From: Scenedesmus sp. ARA3
Taxonomy: Eukaryota; Chlorophyta; Chlorophyceae; Sphaeropleales; Scenedesmaceae
Direction of reading: 5' to 3'
Assembly: GCA_004335835.1 (NCBI GenBank)
Contig: RWJK01001092.1
Span: 5,726 to 29,374 of the forward strand
DNA: 23,649 nucleotides
Each line of letters opens with the position of its first letter. Position 1 is the first letter of the stretch. The notes below the pieces were generated by a model, which was not told the DNA's origin, did not search any database, and saw nothing but the letters and a program-made list of their open reading frames with translations. Below are positions 20,153-23,649 of this stretch, one piece after another. A program made the position numbers and the translations under genes.

Positions 20153-20538
20153 CAGAACAGGTGTCAGCCCAGAACGCTGACACAAACATTTCAGCAGCAG
20201 CTCCGGTCAGCAGATCCAACAGGAGAGGCAGCAGCAGAGACAGGCGCAGCAAGGCGTCACAAAGCCAGGCCATTCCTGCTGGCTATGCGCGAGGCTGTAC
20301 ACCACCAAGTAAGGACATGCCAGACAGCTCGAGCTCTGCAAGCGTGTTTGAAAGCCATCGGACTGTGGCTAGTCATGCAGAAGAACTGTATCGAATCATT
20401 TGATTATTAAACAATGTATGCAGATAAGCAATGACGGACGTGACTGCCCGTGCAGTGATCAGCATGCTGCCATTCTGTAGCCGTCAATGTTTTGATGCGG
20501 CTTGCATACCAGTGTTTCTGACAATGTAAGCATGCTGC

Positions 20539-20587
<49 letters not shown>

Positions 20588-22429
20588 GCTGCTCTTTTTC
20601 ATAGAGCTGCCAACGTGGCCAGTGGGTGCTCCCAAGGTGGCGCCACTGCCAGCTGGCAAGCGCCCCAACTTCATAGTAATCCTGGCTGATGACATGGGCT
20701 GGGATGACATCGGGTTACACCACCCGCGCGGGCCAGACGGCGTTATTTCAGCAGGCGCCCAGACGCCCAACATTGACAAGTTGATAAAAGGAGGCATGAG
20801 CTTCACCAACTTTTACGCCACGCCGCTGTGTGCAATGGGCCGGGCGGAGCTGCTGACTGGGCGGGACTTCCCACGCACCGGCAACCTGTACAACTCGTGA
20901 GCTTCTTCTGCATTGTGCTGATGAGCAGCTCTGCCAAGGTTGCAAGTGGCAGAATCTTCTGCTTGAGTGCACCTGCTGAGAAGTTCTAAACCTAGGTGGC
21001 ATGCCTGGAAGGTTTGACTGATGTGCTACTGCAGCCAGTGATTGGAAACTGATCTGTGTTTCTACCATGATCCAGCACAAGCAGGTGTGAATCAGCAGCT
21101 TCTGCAACTCATTTAAGGCCCCTGCTGCTGCCGCTGCCGCTGCTGCTGCTGCCAGGCGCGGCTACGATGCGTTCCACCTGGGCGAGGCCACTGCAGGCAA
21201 CGTGATGCAGCAGGCGGGATACGTCACAGCACACTACGGCAAGTGGTGAGCGCCGCCGCTGCTGCTGCTGCTGCCGTTTGCTGCAGTACACCCACAATTC
21301 ATGTAGGCACCATCATCCACCTCAGATGATGCAAGCACACTGATCGTGACATGATATTAATGCTCTGGCCGTGTGAAATTGGTATTACAGGCACAATGGG
21401 CGTGCGCTGGGCTACGAGCCGTGGTGGCGTGGCTTCAATGAGAGCTGGCTGCCCACTGACTACATCCACCTCGACAACCTCATGCGGTGAGGGTGTATGC
21501 TGTGTACTCGTTTATTGTGTTATGTTATGCTCTGTTATGCTAAGCCTGTAACGGCTACATTCCACCTAATATAGCCTCAATCATTTGCGCCTGCAAGCAC
21601 TGCTGCTGCCTCCTAGTACAACAGCAACCAGTTTAATGGCGTTTAGGCTTGTGGCCGCGGCACTCGTGCAGCTGCCTGCACACCTGTTAGAACATCCACT
21701 GTTCTTTTAGTGCGGCTGTCATGTGAGAGCTGTCTGGGAGTCACATGCTACTGCAATGATGCTGCCTCACTGCACACTGCGCAGGCACAACGGGCGCTAC
21801 GTGCAGACACAAGGAATGATGGAGCAGATTCTGGTTGACAATATGGCAGGCTTCCTGCAGCAACGCGGAGAGGACGGGAAGCCATTTTTTGTGTACTACG
21901 CGCCTTACGCCATCCACAAAAAGTGAGGCCAGGTTCCAAAAGAGCTTGTCGTGGTGTCCCAGGGCAACACATGCTGAGACAGCTGGATACCTGCAGTTAC
22001 AGTTGGAACTGGCTGCAACGCCGCATGCATTCGCTTAGTCCCTGCGTGCAACGGCGTTCAAGCAGCCGTCACAATTGTTGAGAGTCAGTCATGATATTGC
22101 CTTAACAGATCAACGTCGTTCTGTCGGCCATGAAGACTTGCCAGTGAAGATTTAGTGTGTCCAGCAATGCTGCTCTTGCAGCGAGCCGGCATCAAGCTCA
22201 GCATGCAGATGCAGTAGGAGGCAGCAGGCAACAGCTGCAGCAGCAGCAGCCGGCATCGAGCTCAGCAGCAGCAGCAGCAGCAGCAGCCGGCATCAAATTC
22301 ATCATGCATATGCAGTAGAAGGCAGCAGGCTCTAACAACCCAGGTTATCGTCCTGTCAATACATCATTTTCACTGCTGCAGTCTGCAAACCACAGGTCTA
22401 GCACGCAAAAGTCCATGCTGTGCTTTGCG

Positions 22430-22461
<32 letters not shown>

Positions 22462-23649
22462 AGTGTGCAATCTACAGGTCTAGCGCGCAACAAGTCCACG
22501 CTGTACTTTGCACCGGAGCCGTACTTGTCACGTGTGCAGGCGCTGCAGCCCCCGCCTGGGGACCTCAATGCACAAGTGAGCACAACCACTGGTTACTACT
22601 CATGGCATGATTGGTGCAGCACCCTAGAAGGTGCACCTACCTGTTTGTCGATGCACATGGTGTGCTGTGCTGGAGCAACCTCAGCAGTGACAATTAAATC
22701 TAACCTGCTGCATTGGCCCTTCCCTGCTTCACGGTAGCGTGCTGGACCCTTTTGACACTGATGCAGCACACGGACAGGCACATGCTGTGGTGCTGTTTGT
22801 GTCATGCATGCGGATTGGATCCATGTGCCAAGTGTGGGAGCTGCTGCTATACATCAATGGCGTGCTGGGGCGGCTGTTTGCTGTTGTGGGGGCCAAGCGA
22901 CATAACATAATGTAACATGTTACATAACAACTTTCAAACCTGCTGTGCCAGGTGTGGGCGATGCTGCTGTACATTGATGACGTGCTGGGGCGGCTGCTTA
23001 CTGTCGTGGGGGCCCAGCGGCATAATGTCATGTAACATGTTACATACCAATTTTTGGACCTGCTCCACCAGGTGTGGGCGATGCTGCTGTACATTGATGA
23101 CGTGCTGGGGCGGCTGTTTGAGGCAGTGGCCGCCAGCGGGCTGGCCGACAGCACCTACATACTGCTCACAGCAGACAATGGGCCGGGGCTGCCGAAAGCC
23201 TTCCTGAAAGACAAGATGCAGCGGCTGGTGAGCATGATTCGTTCAAGATTTTCCCCTGCAATGTGCCAGGCAGTGGGCACGATTGAAGGGTGTAAGTGTT
23301 CCTTGCCAGCATTGAACCGCATGGTGTTGATGCCCCAGGGTTTGCAGGGGCGTATTGCGGGTGAACAGCAGATGTGCTCTCTCTTTGCAGCACAGCTGAG
23401 TCATTAGGGCAACCAGCAATCGCCAAGGATGTGTGCTGACAGTCATTTACTGTGCTCTGTCAATGCAGATGCGCATGCCAAGCGGCATGATAGGAGACAA
23501 GAACTTCATTGACCCCGCATTGGGCAGCAGCGGCACCGAGGGCGCGCTGCGCAACCACCTGGCCGTAACCGGCCCTGGCGTGCCTGCAGGCGCAGTGGAC
23601 GACACCCTACTGTCCCTGGCTGATGTCCTGCCCACGATAGCCGAGCTGG
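19385..23649 (+). CDS. Secreted sulfatase with Gln/Ser-rich spacer (3' partial)
   Basis: Nine exons in window: 19385-19538, 19826-20308, 20605-20896, 21156-21245, 21391-21486, 21785-21922, 22464-22575, 23072-23227, 23469 to the edge. Phases agree (567 residues). ATG 19385 is first; ATG 19421 gives a tighter signal peptide (MRRPALAPR then a VAGCLLVLLLCGTSLRA core). Exon 2 is a 160-residue Gln/Ser/Ala spacer. The alkaline-phosphatase-fold sulfatase domain follows: NFIVILADDMGWDD (metal Asp 241-242), TPNIDKLIKGGMSFTNFY, LCAMGRAELLTGR (active Cys288, Arg292), GKWHNG (Lys339, His341), VYYAPYAIHKN, YIDDVLGRL, LLTADNGPG (Asp490-Asn491), and GPGVPAG...SLADVLPTIAEL at the edge. It should hydrolyse sulfate esters of wall or environmental polysaccharide. 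The Cys motif lacks the usual Pro or Ala at position 3. The remaining C-terminus lies beyond the window. Confidence 0.88.
20083..20154 (+). repeat. Coding AGC repeats in sulfatase spacer
   Basis: Two AGC (Ser) runs split by an NTTRVST segment in exon 2. CAG/CAA runs (Gln) precede them from 19877. Confidence 0.9.
20533..20590. repeat. (CTG)n tract before sulfatase exon 3 acceptor
   Basis: About 17 CTG units followed by CTCTTTTTCATAG, the acceptor of the exon carrying the active site. The in-frame Leu run is intronic. Confidence 0.9.
22183..22335. repeat. Tandem repeat in sulfatase intron 6
   Basis: A GAGCCGGCATCAAGCTCAGC-type unit and a CAG-rich unit recur, with the GCAGTAG(G/A)AGGCAGCAGGC motif at about 22211 and 22311. 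Confidence 0.8.
22370..22510 (+). repeat. Sulfatase exon 7 acceptor duplicated
   Basis: The true exon starts at 22464 after (CTG)nCAG and carries STGLARNKSTLYFAP. A ghost at about 22380-22430 carries a similar CAGGTCTAGCACGCAAAAGT stretch before the CTG run. Confidence 0.85.
22824..23110 (+). repeat. Sulfatase exon 8 acceptor/5' part in three copies, 120-bp period
   Basis: Copies start at 22832, 22952 and 23072 (true), spaced exactly 120 bp. The middle copy has a CCAG acceptor and reads VWAMLLYIDDVLGRLL, then VVGAQRHNVM and a TAA stop. The first has lost the clean acceptor (CCAAGTG). The palindrome-like TAACATGTTACATA occurs between copies. Confidence 0.92.

Noticed and set aside
22420..22463. 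Poly-Cys N-terminal stretch ahead of the sulfatase exon 7 frame
   Set aside because: It is the (CTG)n acceptor tract read in frame, not coding.
413..23110. Ghost exons interpreted as mutually exclusive alternative exons
   Set aside because: They cover only one end of the exon, lack the other splice site or key residues, and mostly lead to stops, so duplication relics are the simpler reading.

Overview
This window is nuclear DNA from a eukaryote, most likely a chlorophyte green alga. The evidence is intron-dense genes with canonical GT(A/G)AG-type donors, long (CAG)n/(CTG)n tracts in exons and introns, TGTAA sites downstream of a stop codon (the usual green-algal polyadenylation signal), and a gene set of plant/algal wall-polysaccharide enzymes. 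A Sphaeropleales- or Volvocales-like alga is my inference; the sequence does not prove it. No tRNA, rRNA, transposon ORF or CRISPR array was found.

Layout. (1) Minus strand, 7865 down to at least 532: one multi-exon gene for an apparent sulfotransferase-glycosyltransferase fusion. I joined 13 exons with consistent phase (580 residues); its 3' end is not resolved. (2) 7866-8908: intergenic region between divergent genes. (3) Plus strand 8909-14383: nine-exon PC-esterase/TBL-like protein (528 aa), probably a glycan O-acetyltransferase, with a poly-Gln tail. (4) Plus strand 15348-17806: three-exon type II membrane protein (591 aa) that looks like a fucosyltransferase-superfamily enzyme. (5) 17807-19384: no gene recognised. 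(6) Plus strand 19385-23649: nine exons of a secreted sulfatase with a Gln/Ser-rich spacer; it runs off the right edge.

All four genes act, by family, on glycans in the secretory pathway or wall: sulfation plus sugar transfer, O-acetylation, probable fucosylation, and desulfation. This suggests a locus for making and remodelling a sulfated, acetylated extracellular polysaccharide.

The second striking feature is structural. Many exon boundaries are flanked, on the intron side, by one to five diverged tandem copies of the boundary itself (partial exon plus splice site plus some intron, units about 85-165 bp). These 'ghost exons' fill much of the intron space in all four genes, often keep a working-looking splice site, and in several cases would cause a premature stop if used. 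Exon coordinates were derived by hand from splice consensus, phase continuity and family motifs. No transcript data were available.
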